Shown: positions 44,213-55,692, counted from the first letter of the stretch. The stretch: 64,000 nt of DNA from Notospermus geniculatus (GCA_002633025.1 NMRB01000179.1:389787-453786), one strand, 5' to 3'. Numbers and translations are program-made. The notes: generated by a model from the sequence alone, not told the origin.

Positions 44213-44333
44213 AGGGCCGTATTCTAGAACCTTCCTTAACTCTAAGGTTTACCTTTAGCTATTGTTTGCAGGGCAGAATACAAAAGATTAAAGTGGACCT
44301 TAGAGTTAAGGAGGCTTCTAGAATATGGGTCAT
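44213..44333. mobile_element. Hairpin 'GGGCCGTATTCTAGAA'
   Basis: GGGCCGTATTCTAGAACCTT pairs with AGGCTTCTAGAATATGGGTC. Related to 40653-40770 (GGGCCCGTATTTTAAAAGCC). Confidence 0.8.
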
Positions 44334-44369
44334 CACCTCCTAAAAAAAAATCCTCGCATAACGCACCCA

Positions 44370-44425
44370 TCGCCAGCACTCAGGGGCAGCACGCCTTAAC
44401 CACTAGGCCAAATCCCCATCTCCCA
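44370..44425 (-). repeat. tRNA-derived (SINE-like) segment
   Basis: Read on the - strand, TTTGGCCTAGTGGTTAAGGC has the form of a tRNA 5' half with an A box. No clean B box or acceptor stem follows, so this is a relic and not a tRNA gene. Confidence 0.4.
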
Positions 44426-45304
44426 AAAGGCCAAAATAACATGGTAAACATCCATTTACAAACATTATGTAAACAATGAAATCATGATACACTAAATTAT
44501 ATCATGACAAAGATGAGGCTGATTCTCCCATTTCCACACGGAAACAAACAATACAAGAAGTTAGTAACACTGTTTTAGCAAAATTGCTTCTCCTCCAGTT
44601 TATTTCTCACGGTATAATTTGATATTGCAGGGAAAGGCATCCAGTGAGAGGTAGACATGTCCTACGTTGTTGTAATACTAACAGGATTTCCAAGGCAAGT
44701 AATTTGATATGGGCTTCTTGAAGGTTTGCCAGGCTATAGGTGAAAATGGCAGATCTTTCCTGTAGCTGTCTATCCATGGTGATCTGGGAGCTATTGCAAA
44801 TGAGTTCATTTTGTCTGGGTTGAAACTTTGAAAATACTGCTCATTTTGTTTTCAAACAAAGCTCTGAATGAAGCCAACAACAACAAATAGAATATCCAAA
44901 CAGCATGCAAAGCCAGAATTTCATGCCTGAAACCTTCATTGAAAGCAGTGCAATTTAGAAACATACTGCTAGTCAACACCAAATATTACCAGTTTTTCCA
45001 CGTTTAAAATCAAACAACTCTTTGGACTTAGTCGCAAGTGGAGACACTTTCTTCAATTCGACCTCTACTTCATGCGGTTGCATACTCTCCATCGGGTGTA
45101 AGCGGTATCTGGTTACAATATCAAAATGGCAAGGCTCCTTAGTCAATGTAAATAACAGGAATGCTTCAATAGCATGATTGAGATGCTTCGAGGTGTTAGA
45201 AACCTGGTTAGACAGTGGTTAGAAACAATGCTGACAAACAGGCAATCACCATCAATAAGCACATTTTTTGACAAGATGCAAACAGGTTGCTTACGAAACC
45301 TAGA

Positions 45305-45591
45305 TCAGTGTGCATTGCTGACATGCTGAGTGAATCCGGAATTATCATCCAACTCTCTACAGAGCACAAAATTTGCACCAAAATGACAGTGATGTTGGTG
45401 GCACAGCAGGAAATGTACTGGACCCTCGCCCTCCTGATGTCCACTGTAGAGTTGTTGATCATGGGTTGTGATATACATTGGCCGGACGTTATGAGGGTGA
45501 AGGTCCAGTATGCTTTTGATTGTTTGCTGATGACAATGCTTCTGGTTGGTCAAAACGTCACACAGCAGTGTGTCATGCGCCAGTTCATGAA
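45305..45591 (-). CDS. Unrecognised His/Cys-rich open frame, candidate exon
   Basis: Open for 95 codons to a TGA at 45305-45307. Notable parts are LLCDVLTNQKHCHQQTIKS, MYITTHDQQLYSGHQEGEG and PVHFLLCHQHHCHFGANFVLC, ending in FTQHVSNAH. The pattern HFxxC-x4-C..H-x4-H resembles a zinc finger, but 20 residues sit between the second Cys and the first His, where castor fingers have about 12. A possible AG acceptor at 45592-45593 (weak pyrimidine tract) is in the phase expected by the candidate exon at 47631-47692. It may be a decayed gene fragment or chance. Confidence 0.25.
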
Positions 45592-45599
45592 CTGGATAC

Positions 45600-46740
45600 T
45601 ATGCAGTACATGTATGTCATCTGCTGTGAGTGCAATAAACTCATGATCTACCGGTATCTTACTAAGACAAAACACTGAATAACTATTTCCTCATAATGCC
45701 AACATACACCAATCCAGGTCCCATAAGCAAGTTCGAAATGTACCATAAAACTATCACAAGACATGTCATGGAAAGGAAGACAAAACAAGGATAGATGATC
45801 CACATTCAATGAAGAATTCAAGATCTCATTCAGGCAATGGGCTACCAGTAGTAAAACCCCAACTCGGTTTATAAATCCATGAACACTTTGAAAGTATATC
45901 CAAAGACAGTCAGACATCTGGATATGTATACAGCACTACATATCGATTTTTTTGCCCATGCGTGCAATACTTTCAAAGGAATCGGAAATTATTACAAATG
46001 TTCCACTTTCGCTGTCGGTCAATGAACTAGAAGTGACGTCATGATTTTTTTACAAACCTAGCTGTCATTTCCACTTCATCATCTTTTCATGCTTACCATC
46101 CAATGTCAGCAATGCTTACATACAGCCGCAATTGCATGTTGGCAATACGCTCACATGCAATCAATGGCAATGATAAGCCATCACAGTTGCAGCTTGCTTC
46201 AGGAGAGGAGGCTGTATTAAACTTTGATGGTAATAAAATATGAACTTTGCTTTGATTCCAAGCAATTTTAAGTTCATACATTACCACAGAGTGAAACGGC
46301 AGTGTTTGATAAAGCAAATATTAGCCTACGTGTAGATTTAATGATGCATACAACTGGCCAAGTTTGCCAACCACTTATTGACACTATCTGGCTCTATCAC
46401 TCAGTACGGTACCAACAGGCAAAATGCCATGGCCATGACACTATTGACAGTGACATTACGGGCACATAATAATCCCGATCATCCTGTCGAACTAAGCGGC
46501 ATAAAAACGACAATCTCTAATTGAAACTCTCATCATTAATCCATTTCCACTGATGTTGATTGAACACGCATGACATGGAAAGGCTAGTATGACCGGATGA
46601 TGTCAATTCTGTGACTGCGGGATGTTGAAAGTGACGATATAAATACAGCAGATTACTAACTGTTTTTGCCATTCCTTCAAACGGCACCAAAAATACCTTG
46701 AGCCTTTTTCTGAGATTTGTTTCACAAGTAAAGCAGAAAC
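45600..46740. other. No gene recognised
   Basis: I see no repeat with clear ends and no supported exon in this stretch. Confidence 0.4.
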
Positions 46741-47071
46741 CAGCACACCAGGCGATATCACAAGCGATCTGTACCCATATTCATAAAACCCTGCTAGGCT
46801 TAGTTGCCTGCTAAAGTGCCTAGTTTGTACAGGCCAATGCACACAACTAGCAGCCAACTAAGCTAGCAGGGTTTTATGAATATGAGCCCAGATCGCCAGC
46901 GAGCAAAATGGGCTGTTGACACCAGGACGAGGTTTGCACTGCATGGAGAGTGATGCGTGGAATCCTCTCACCAGCGATGTTCGCCCAATATCAAACAATA
47001 CCAATGCCGATATCGCCTAGTTTGCGGTGGCTGGCGAGTGGATCGCTTGCGATATTGCCTGGTGTGCTGCT
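46741..47071. mobile_element. 'GCGATATCGCC' element, interrupted copy
   Basis: CAGCACACCAGGCGATATCA at the left mirrors GATATTGCCTGGTGTGCTG at the right. The interior matches the intact copy at 13318-13537. Interrupted by the element at 46770-46890. Confidence 0.9.
46770..46890. mobile_element. Nested 'CCCATATTCATAAAAC' MITE, GATC target duplication
   Basis: TGTACCCATATTCATAAAAC at the left, GTTTTATGAATATGAGCCCA at the right, with GATC at 46766-46769 and 46891-46894. Same family as 2803-2922. Confidence 0.9.
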
Positions 47072-47630
47072 CACTTTACTAACTTGAATTGAAACACAAA
47101 ATTACTGCTGTTTTAGAAGTGGACATTTTTGTCTTAGAAAATTCTTGATTGTGATATTCTCGACCTACACAGTCTACTCCAGTTCTATCCACCACATCCA
47201 TGAGTCATGATCGACATCCATGATTTATTTCTCTGATTACACGGATCACACTTCCAGCAAGTAAGTGGTCAAGTTTAGACAGGCTGCCCACTTGGTTGAA
47301 ATTTATCTCATTTTTTTAGTTCAATGACATAATTTAGGCCTACAAATTTTGGTAAGATCGATTTTCTCCAAATCAATCTTGCAGTTATACATGTACTAAC
47401 AAGTACAAACAACTATCGTGCTCGGACAACAGATGGACCTTTGGAACTGGAGCCAGCTGCAACCTGAAATGCAACTGACGTTGACACGAGCAAATTCAAA
47501 TTATGCACAATGTATTGGTGTCTGTATTGGTGGAGAATCATTTGATCAGCTGTTGTTGAACTGAAGAAAAATACCTCAGTATACATGTACCGGTAATACA
47601 TTCCCAGGGTTGCACCTAGCATTTGCTTAC

Positions 47631-47692
47631 CTGCGGCCTTTTCTCTTTTCCATGGCTTCATTTTGTCATTGACGAACCTCAATCATTGCAAT
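47631..47692 (-). CDS. Candidate 62-nt first coding exon
   Basis: Bounded by a strong acceptor (TGTCTTCCTTTCAG) and a perfect donor (GCCGCAG then GTAAGC) on the - strand. It contains ATG AAG CCA TGG AAA AGA GAA AAG GCC GCA G, that is MKPWKREKAA, leaving phase 1. I recognise no family. It could equally be non-coding or a chance pair of sites. Confidence 0.35.
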
Positions 47693-48188
47693 CTGAAAGG
47701 AAGACAGATTGAAAAATTAAAATTGCGTTACACTTTGTTATATTTTGATGCTACTGATGACCTCAGAAATGCTGCATTAATTTTACAACTGGGAATTGCG
47801 GAACCTACATGGAAAAACCACGTCCTTTCCAACCTTGGTCAGGAAAATTTGCTGCCGAAGCTTTAGGCTAAACCTTGCTGTCAGTGTAATATGTTCTCCA
47901 CATATAATGTATCGACTTGGCTAGAGGTTTGTTCAAGAACTGTACGTTATTCACATACCACAAGGGGGAAAAATGACACATTTAAGTGACAAATGTATAA
48001 GATGATATCACCTCGTAATGGAATTAACATTGCCATAAACAACAATTACCAGAGAAAAATGTCATCCTTGTAATGTGGTTTTTCCTATTTGAAACACTGG
48101 TGAATGAATAATCAAGTTGTTTTCTTTCGTGGGAACTTCACAACAACCACATTTGCCGAAACATTACGGGCCATTTTCCACACAGGGT

Positions 48189-48527
48189 CTAAGGCTGCTT
48201 TTCCACGAGGATGGTGCAGACGTGGAGGCGGTGGTGGGTGCGGGCATTGTTTCCACGAAACGGCGGGAGTTTTTGCATGGGTTTGGGTCTTCGGTCGGTG
48301 GACTGTTTCAACTTCCATCATTTCTTTATTACTAGGGGAATTTCCAGAAAATGAGACGCAATAGTACTGCACGGGCAGCAAGCAGGCGTGGAAAAAATCG
48401 CTACATGACCGATTCCGCTCCGCAGCCGCACCCGCGTCGTGGTAACAGCTAAAGGGAAATATGTTGAATCGATTTTTTCCGGCCGCACCTCCCTCCGCCT
48501 CCACGCCTCACGGAAAAGCAGCCTTAG
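48189..48527. mobile_element. 'CTAAGGCTGCTTTTCC' element, uninterrupted copy
   Basis: CTAAGGCTGCTTTTCCACG at the left mirrors CGGAAAAGCAGCCTTAG at the right. GC-rich arms hold GACGCGGGTGCGGCTGCGGA on the - strand. This is the uninterrupted model for the much-invaded copy at 54792-56290. Confidence 0.85.
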
Positions 48528-48862
48528 TAATACTTACCAATGTGTAACTTGGGCAAACTCTGGCAAATACATGGGAAGTTCATGTGCAACGGCTAAAGTT
48601 CAGACGGGCAGGGTTTCTGCCAGAAATTTTTTTCAGGGTACTACATGTATTTTCTTCAAAATCAGCAAAAACCCCATGAAATTAAGGAAAATGGCCCTTT
48701 TCTGTTCCTTTGAGGGTACCAGCATAGTACCCTTAGTACCCTCTCTGGCGGAAACACTGACGGGGCAACCTAAATGACTCTATGGGCTATGTTCACTCCT
48801 CAGTACATGTGTCCAACTAACAGTGGCAGGTGGCCTGCCACAGGATATCTGAATAGGTAGTT

Positions 48863-48907
48863 NNNNNNNNNNNNNNNNNNNNNNNNNNNNNNNNNNNNNN
48901 NNNNNNN
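48863..48907. other. Assembly gap, 45 Ns
   Basis: Run of ambiguous bases; true size unknown. Confidence 0.99.
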
Positions 48908-49700
48908 GGGGGTGACACCAACCATAAACACTCACTTTGTTCGAGACAGATGTGTTTTGGCAAAGGGAACAGGGAGGGAGATTGCCTATTACCGGTAACT
49001 TTTATTCAATGACAATAAGATTAAGAACACAATAACGCCATGTTATAAGGCCCACTCTGACCTACTGTCCCCCCCCCAAGTGAGTCTCAACAATAGATGG
49101 GCGAGCTATGTGGAGATGAGCATTAAACTGTATAATTACCATTCAGAGATAAATTAATGTGGAAGACATTACCAGATAATCAGGTATTATTTTTTGCGCC
49201 AGTGCTAGATTTGACATAGTTTTATCAAGTCATTACCGAGCAATTACAATTACATGAAAATTATGAATAATTACTAGCGATGTAGTGACAGTGTTGAGCT
49301 ATAAATAGTGCATCCATACTTCATCTTTATTTACACGGAAAGATCTGGTATAATAGTACAATGACATTTGACTCGCTAACCTCGCACGAGAGATGATAGT
49401 TGACTTGTAACAATGCACGGGGGCTGTAACAGCGAATGTGGATTACCAGCAGATAAATCAGAGGGGATGAGTTTGTCAGGACATTTATTCTCTACAGATT
49501 ACACGATGTAATCAATTAATTATCAATGAAGTCTTATTGATCAATCATCATAACAAGCACTGGTAACCATTCGCAGAGTCGAGATCAATACACTGTACAG
49601 TATTTTGCCTAGGCCAATCTGTATGAATATAAAGGCAGGAGACGAACTGCTAAAGGTCATCGTTGATTGGTACTTCAAACTGGAATTGCGACAAGTGACT
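48908..49700. other. No gene recognised
   Basis: AT-rich sequence after the gap; only short, unsupported ORFs. Confidence 0.4.
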
Positions 49701-49703
49701 ATA

Positions 49704-49858
49704 TAGAGTGTTTGCACCGGTGGCCATGTTGGAGGTATGAACAAAAGAATTTGTCGCCAGTCACGGTCTATGGAGATTAACTTCGATTGTTTTGGAAGTC
49801 TGTTCTTTTGTTGTATGCCTCCAACATGGCCGCTGTGACGTCACGTGAAACACTCTAT
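49704..49858. mobile_element. Inverted-repeat element 'TAGAGTGTTT', CATGTTGGAGG arms
   Basis: TAGAGTGTTTGCACCGG and GGCCATGTTGGAGGTATGAA at the left pair with TGCCTCCAACATGGCC and GAAACACTCTA at the right. TGACGTCA-like words are at the right end. Confidence 0.8.
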
Positions 49859-50290
49859 TGCCAACTGCCAGTGCGAACGACTCCGAGAACCAGGTAGATT
49901 CAGTTGAGAAGAAGTACCAGTAAAGAATACAGCCGCCATGAAGATCCTTCATCACAGGATACCTAATCGACACTTCCACATGAGAACACGTTCGCAAGAC
50001 CCCCGCAACGGAAAAAAATATTGCAGCATAAAGTGCCTAATTCTCAGTGGCTGGTGAGGAGTGGGAGAAATTCAATCAGTATGCATTTGCCTGTGGGCTG
50101 CCGGGAGGCTGAAATCACTTTATCGCGGCATTAGCATATCTCAGGGACAGATTCTGGAGAGAGGTGGATCAGAGCTGCCGAGGAATATTCTACAGGCATA
50201 GATAGTGCCATGAATATAAAACATTATCTTCTTTCTTCCCTCTTCTTTCAGTCAATGTCAGTTGTGCCATGATTACAAATTCCATCCCTC

Positions 50291-50656
50291 TAAAGCCTCG
50301 CTTATGTCGCCCTTTCTTACGTACAGTCAGAACTAGTTGGCAACTGATAATCGGCGCGTAGTTGGAACTAATCAGTCACAACTACTAGGTGACATAAGCT
50401 CTCGGGCGTCAGAGAGCAACTAGTTGCAAACTACAAATATCCAGATCCAGAAAATCGCACGTGTTCAACTTCAGCACGTTTTACTTAAAATCAAAAGAAA
50501 TCAGTGTCGACATAAGCACTCAAAAGACGGCGATAAACTAGTTCCAGGTAGTTGCGACCGATCGGTATTTTTCTAATCGGTGGTGACATAAGTTATCAGT
50601 TGCAACTTGTTGACGCTATTTCTATCACAGCGTAGGGCGACATAAGCGAGGCTTTA
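50291..50656. mobile_element. Intact MITE with perfect 23-bp terminal repeats
   Basis: The first 23 bases (TAAAGCCTCGCTTATGTCGC and three more) are exactly the reverse complement of the last 23. The interior has CAACTAGTTGC / GACATAAG words in both orientations. Perfect ends imply recent insertion. Confidence 0.92.
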
Positions 50657-50715
50657 ATTGTGTGCCATGATCTCTTTGGTTTCATACCCTCGCCACCGAT
50701 ACCAAACTACTAACA

Positions 50716-50850
50716 ATGGCCTCTGATGATGAACCATCAGATTCAGAAAATGTGTTAATGAAACAGACAGAAATCATTGATGAACAACAGATGTGGATCA
50801 ATGAATTCACTATTGTCTATTCTTCTTTCAAATACACATGTACATGTATG
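50716..50850 (+). CDS. Candidate N-terminal coding exon, unknown protein
   Basis: ACAATGGCC is a strong start context. The frame reads MASDDEPSDSENVLMKQ, TEIIDEQQMWINEF and then TIVYSSFKY, an acidic start with amphipathic character like a genuine N-terminus. It then runs into a TACATGTA/TATG-repeat tract. A GTAAAT donor may lie near 50851. I do not know the family, and no following exon was found. Confidence 0.3.
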
Positions 50851-50854
50851 GGTA

Positions 50855-50960
50855 AATGGATGTATGTATGTATGTATGTAGTAAATGGGTACATGTATGG
50901 GTAAATGCCGTGGAAGGATCCGGGTAAATGTACAAATGTACATGTATACATATGTAGTTG
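50855..50960. repeat. TATG microsatellite and TACATGTA words
   Basis: (TATG)n near 50861-50880, then repeated GGGTAAATG and TACATGTATAC words. Confidence 0.7.
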
Positions 50961-51335
50961 AAGCCAGAACCACCAATAGACAAAATTTCCGTACTGCCTG
51001 TTCCTGTTGATAAATTAGTAGCCTAGTATTAGTAAACCTAGGCTAAATACTACTTAGGTCAAGCAAAGGCAAAGCTTTGGCAACTCAGGAGACTGACTTC
51101 CCAATGTTTGTGGACTGGCAGTGCCGTGGAAGGACCCTTCCACCAGTAGAGCATGTGAACAAATAAGGCATTGGCATCAGAGTATTTCCCATCGAACTCA
51201 CAGGCCACCTGCCAGGGAGATGTAAGACAAACTTACTTTTCAATGCCATCAGTGGGCCCTAGAGAAAACCGAACAAACTCTAATCAACAATGCAACACGA
51301 CAGGAACAACCCAAACCAACCTGATGTGTACTGTG

Positions 51336-51411
51336 CATACTGTAAATTTTCCAAGTTACAAATGTATGTGCAGCACATACATTTGTAACTTGAAAAATTT
51401 ACAGTATACAA
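51336..51411. repeat. Near-perfect hairpin, ATACTGTAAATTTTC arms
   Basis: ATACTGTAAATTTTCCAAG pairs with CTTGAAAAATTTACAGTAT. The centre is TGTATGTGCAGCACATACA. Confidence 0.85.
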
Positions 51412-51669
51412 TGACCACTTGAAGGGATAAAAATCTGATATGTTCATCTAATAACAGATGTCCAATAGCCCTGTACTTGATTTTGCACGGATAAAATAGT
51501 CATACCATTGGGATCATCTGATCAGAGTGAGAGTGCACGGCACATGTACATTCTCTCCATCCCACTCTGACAGCAGTCGGACTCGGGTGTTCAGACAACG
51601 CCCAGCTGTCAGTGGTCACTGTGTGTGGGGTGCTCCAGCATTTGAACGCAGATATTCCTGCACAGCAGC

Positions 51670-51779
51670 AGGCCCTTCTGTTTGACGGGCGCTAAAATGT
51701 GCATGCGCCTTGCAAACAATAGAAATTCTACTGTTTGCAAGGTGCATGCACATTTTCGCGCCCGTCAAACGGAAGGCCT
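51670..51779. mobile_element. Hairpin element 'AGGCCTTCCGTTTGACGGGC'
   Basis: AGGCCCTTCTGTTTGACGGG pairs with CCCGTCAAACGGAAGGCCT. GTTTGCAAGG and TGCATGCGC arms also pair. Confidence 0.85.
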
Positions 51780-53640
51780 GACAGCAGCCCGTCATTGACT
51801 TATCAGTTATCTATCTACAAACTGGTCCACGTGGCGGCATCAAGTGTAGTGCATTAGTATACATGTACATGTACATGTATCAAGGTTATCAGGTCAGTTA
51901 CGCAAAAATGCAATAAAAAACAGGTTTCATTCAAGTTGGGGTGGACTAGACCTGAAAATGTTTGCCAAGTACTATCATATCATGAGCTCATCAATTTTAC
52001 AGGTCAACTGGTCATGATTGTCAGTGCTGCTATACATGTTAGGCCCTACCAGGACAGGAGTCTGAAAGGTGAGAACTGCCAGCAGAGAGTACCCGTACCT
52101 TTCTATGACACAGTAACACAATTATCAATTCCTGGGAAGATATCAGTTTGCCATGTCATCTGGATGGAAGGTGATCAATCTGTATTGCACTCGCTCTCTC
52201 TCTCTGTGTACTCTACATGCATTGACCTAGGCCTAGTCCCCTGCAATTCACCTAATCCAGCACCATTCAATCAAGACAATGTGAAAATGTCAGTGTAACA
52301 TATTGCTGTGTCATCAGCAGATAACACACATGTCACTTCAATTAAACATGATGCATGGATTTTGGGCCCTAGATCTACATGTACAGGTAGGCCTATTTTG
52401 AAAGTTGATTTTAGGAGGAAGCTCAAGTCTTGTCTGTCAATGAAATGTTTTTCAACAGCTGTACAGTACTATGACAACATGATCTGACAAAAAGGGTCAT
52501 ATATGGGGCTGTCAAGAAAATGTTGGTTTGTTGATCAATAAGTGATTTGTTTAAAATGTTCATTTCTAGAACATTTAATATATAGCCTTAGATTGATGAG
52601 AATGAATTCAATTTACCTTGTCAATAGAAATTGAATGACGAGTTCAGTGAAAACATGATGCAACAAACTTTCCTGGACAGTCGACACTATACAGATAGGG
52701 ATTCAATTCAATTCAGAAACAAGACACAAATTAGGCCCTTGTTCAAGTTACTTGGCCCATGTCAACTACCCCGGTAGCCTATACACATAATTCCTCCAAG
52801 GCCCACCCATGCGATAAATAAGTCATTATACCTTCAGAATACCTTCATCATTGAGCCATAATTAAAATTATGGCTCAATGATGAAGGTAGGACCTGCTGG
52901 CTCTAAACATGCCAAACAGGCCTACTTCAGCTCAGACAGATTCAGATTAGGTAGCCCAATTCAAATGTTATGTACCAAGAGTTTCCAAGATTAGAAATAG
53001 GCCTAGCGACTAGGCTACTAACCTCCCCGATCGGAAGTGATGTTACTCCCTGCTGGTACACAATGCCAAATTTGCACTGGAAATTCTATTCTATTGTTCA
53101 ATGTGGCTTAGAGGCCCAGCCAGGGCCTAACTGTAGGTTAGATACCTACCGTACGTAGGCCTACACGGATAGATTATAGTACACAGGTACAGGCCTCCGG
53201 TCCGCATCGAAGACCTTTTTTGGACACTTGGCGTATGATCATCATCACGCTGATCGGGGATTTCGTTTCAAAATAGCTAGGCCTACCGGTATCTATGATG
53301 AATCCATGAAGAAATGGGAAAATGATGGTCATCGGTAAGGCTACAAGAAGGTGGAAGTGGTTGCCGCATGCAAACAACAGCAAAGTACCAGCAATGCAAT
53401 ACACTTAGGCCTACTACTTAGGCTGTGAGTGCATCATCATGCACTCATGCGCTCTCAGTAGTGAGCAATGCCACACACACAAGCCTGTGCTGTGCTCATG
53501 ATGTGCTGTGTGCATGTGTGTGGTGGTGGCAGGGTAGGCTAGGCCGAGGCGAGGGTGCATGGGTGGCGTTTGTAGACGGCCGAGGTATGTAATTCTACCG
53601 TAAAATGATGAGCATAACTTAAGATTTTCTAGAGGTATCC
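51780..53640. other. No gene recognised; one short hairpin
   Basis: ACCTTCATCATTGAGCCATA pairs with its complement at about 52844-52886. A + strand GTATGT donor-like site follows CGGCCGAG at 53583. There is no coding evidence. Confidence 0.4.
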
Positions 53641-53651
53641 TGATCTACTTA

Positions 53652-53800
53652 CAATAAATATTTATAATATCAGTAAATGACACAAAGATACGGCTTGTTC
53701 GCACGATTAAATTAAGATTTTCACGAGCAAATCTGACAATCAGCCAAATCGAGCCGCCATCTTGGCCTGTATATTGGCAACCTCGCGGCCAGGACAGCAT
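53652..53800 (-). other. Candidate minus-strand 5' leader exon
   Basis: On the - strand GCCAAGATGGCGGC, a classic YY1-type promoter/leader word, lies at about 53750-53763. About 100 nt later there is a consensus donor, GTAAGTAG (from 53651). The ATG in it meets a stop after six codons. It may be the untranslated first exon of a gene whose coding exons begin near 47692. No transcript evidence exists here. Confidence 0.25.
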
Positions 53801-54850
53801 CAGCGCACCGTACCTCATTCCCCAGTGTGCTCTCACAACCCAAGATCTGATTGCCTGCTAGCATGGCTAGGGGCGTTTCCAATCCTCGGGCCGCGCCACA
53901 CGCCAAAGTTTTTCATCAAATTTTCTGAATATGCTCAATGAAGGCCTACATGCAGGTTTATATATTAAAACCTAGGCCCTGAATCTGAATTTCAAAAAAA
54001 GCGATGAAAAATTTGATAGTGTGGAGCGGCCCTTTTTTATTACCGCCGTAGGCCTAACGCATCCCACGTTAGGCCTACCAGTAAATTATTGAAATGGTAG
54101 GCCTACCCCTCAGAGGCTCAGTCTGATACGCCTATTTAGCAAACGAATTTAGTAGGCCTATTTGTATTTTGAGTGAATTTTAGGCCACATTTTCAGCTCC
54201 CGGCTCGAAATTTACCGCCTGTTCACATCTTTCTTTTTCAATTTTTTTCTTCCTAGTTTAACCATTTTACAACAAATCAATGGGGCCACTGACTCGTACA
54301 CTTTTTTACATAAAAACCTTTTTTGAGTTCCTAAGGGTTGTCCATTAATGATGTAAGCTGTAATGCTTCAAAGCTCTACGATCCACATTTCAGTAAAAAA
54401 TAAGTACTTTAAAAAACTCCTCTCTCCTCACTTTTTACAATGCTAAACAAACTAAGCATTTTTTTAATATAGATCACTGATCTAGCCTTCGGGCAAAATA
54501 TGACATTTTACCTGTAGCCTACGTCTTATGTTACAGCGACGTATGTAGGCCTACAAATGTTCAAAAATACCTTTCTGACTTCACATTCGAAAAGGAAAAA
54601 GGAACTAGCTAACTTAGTTCACATTCGAATAAGGAAAGGAACAAGTTCACGGACACCGTCAGTCGGCGCGTACCGGTAGTCTGAAAGCGAACGGCGGTCA
54701 ATGGCGAACACCCTCACGGTGTCTAGGGCGATGTCATTGAGGTTCAGCACGGTTTTGAACCGCCGCCCTGCCTTCAAAACCGCCCCCGTGTGAGGCCTGC
54801 TGCTTTTCCACGAGGCGTGTGCGGGCGCGGGCGGAAAAATCGATCCTACG

Positions 54851-55110
54851 TAAAGCGGGGAATCCACCATTGATTTTCTAGCTGATTTTGCGTTGAGACT
54901 CGCTTTGCAACTGGGTTGCGTTGCAACTGGGCACTCGATCGCCGTAGTGGACCAGCTATACGTGATTTCCGCCAATGGAAAAGATGTGGTCAATTTCAGT
55001 CGGCAATCGGTCGGCGACCGGTGTCAGTTCCTTGTGTTCGTATTCAGTCGCGAGTCGCAGGTTGCAAAGCAAGTCGCAACGCAGAAAATCAGCAGTGGAT
55101 TCCTAGCTTA
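54851..55110. mobile_element. MITE family B, copy 3 (nested)
   Basis: TAAAGCGGGGAATCCACCAT at the left, CAGTGGATTCCTAGCTTA at the right, with the GCAAAGCGAGT/GTTGCAAAGCAAGTCGC body of family B. Confidence 0.85.
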
Positions 55111-55111
55111 A

Positions 55112-55632
55112 ACCGTCTCACACGAGCGCCGAGTACGGCGTCAACTAGCGCGTTTTGAAAACGCCGACAAGCGCACAATTTAGCGCATAGTTGACGCTGT
55201 GTGAACGCACGTCCTGCGTTTTCAAAACGCAGGCCCTGCGTTTTCGTGCGTTTTGACGACTTCCGGTACGTATAGCGTCTCTTCTCTTTGACGCAGAGAA
55301 TGCGCTAAATTAACGCAAAGTAGGCGTTTGTAAACGCGCAGTGCGTTTACAAACGGCTGCGTTTTCATGCGTTCTCATGCGTTTTTATGCGTTCTCATGC
55401 GTTTTCATGCGTTCTTAAACGCAGCGTTTGCGTCAATAGACGCACTCTTCTGCGTTTTCGAAAAAGTTTTGGATGTTGAAAACCAATGCGTTCACCCAGA
55501 GGTCTGCGTTTACAAACGCAGAGTTGGTGCATGCAGTGCGACAACCCTGCGCTTACCATGCGCTCATTTCGGCGTGTCATAAACGCCCCTAGGCGCACGG
55601 CCTAAACGGATAAAACGCTCGTGTGAGACCGT
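55112..55632. mobile_element. 'ACCGTCTCACACGAGCG' element (nested)
   Basis: ACCGTCTCACACGAGCG at the left mirrors CGCTCGTGTGAGACCGT at the right. The interior is dominated by GCGTTTT words, including a short tandem of TGCGTTCTCA-like units (55365-55425). ORFs here are by-products. Confidence 0.88.
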
Positions 55633-55692
55633 CCCCGACGGGCTACCCTTGTTTCCACGACGCGGGTGCGGCTGCGGAGCGGGTGGACAGGC

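Larger units (their letters stand above)
44045..44497. mobile_element. 'AAAGATAATGT' element interrupted by a hairpin
   Basis: Left end TTAAAGATAATGTTTCACAG and body TTTTCACGGGCCACGAAAAA match the copy at 60009-60262. The right part ACAATGAAATCATGATACA matches that copy's end. A hairpin (44213-44333) and a tRNA-like segment (about 44370-44420) lie inside. Confidence 0.7.

Noticed and set aside
44370-44425. tRNA gene on the minus strand
   Set aside because: Only an A-box-like 5' half is present; no B box or acceptor stem.
45287-45646. 119-codon + strand ORF
   Set aside because: Hydrophobic Met/Leu-rich frame that mirrors the His/Cys-rich minus frame, the usual look of an antisense shadow.
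51936-52298. 120-codon + strand ORF
   Set aside because: No domain, a low-complexity Ser/Leu stretch from a (CT)n run, no splice support.
55367-55582. + strand ORF rich in HAF motifs
   Set aside because: Product of the GCGTTTTCATGC-type tandem in a mobile element.
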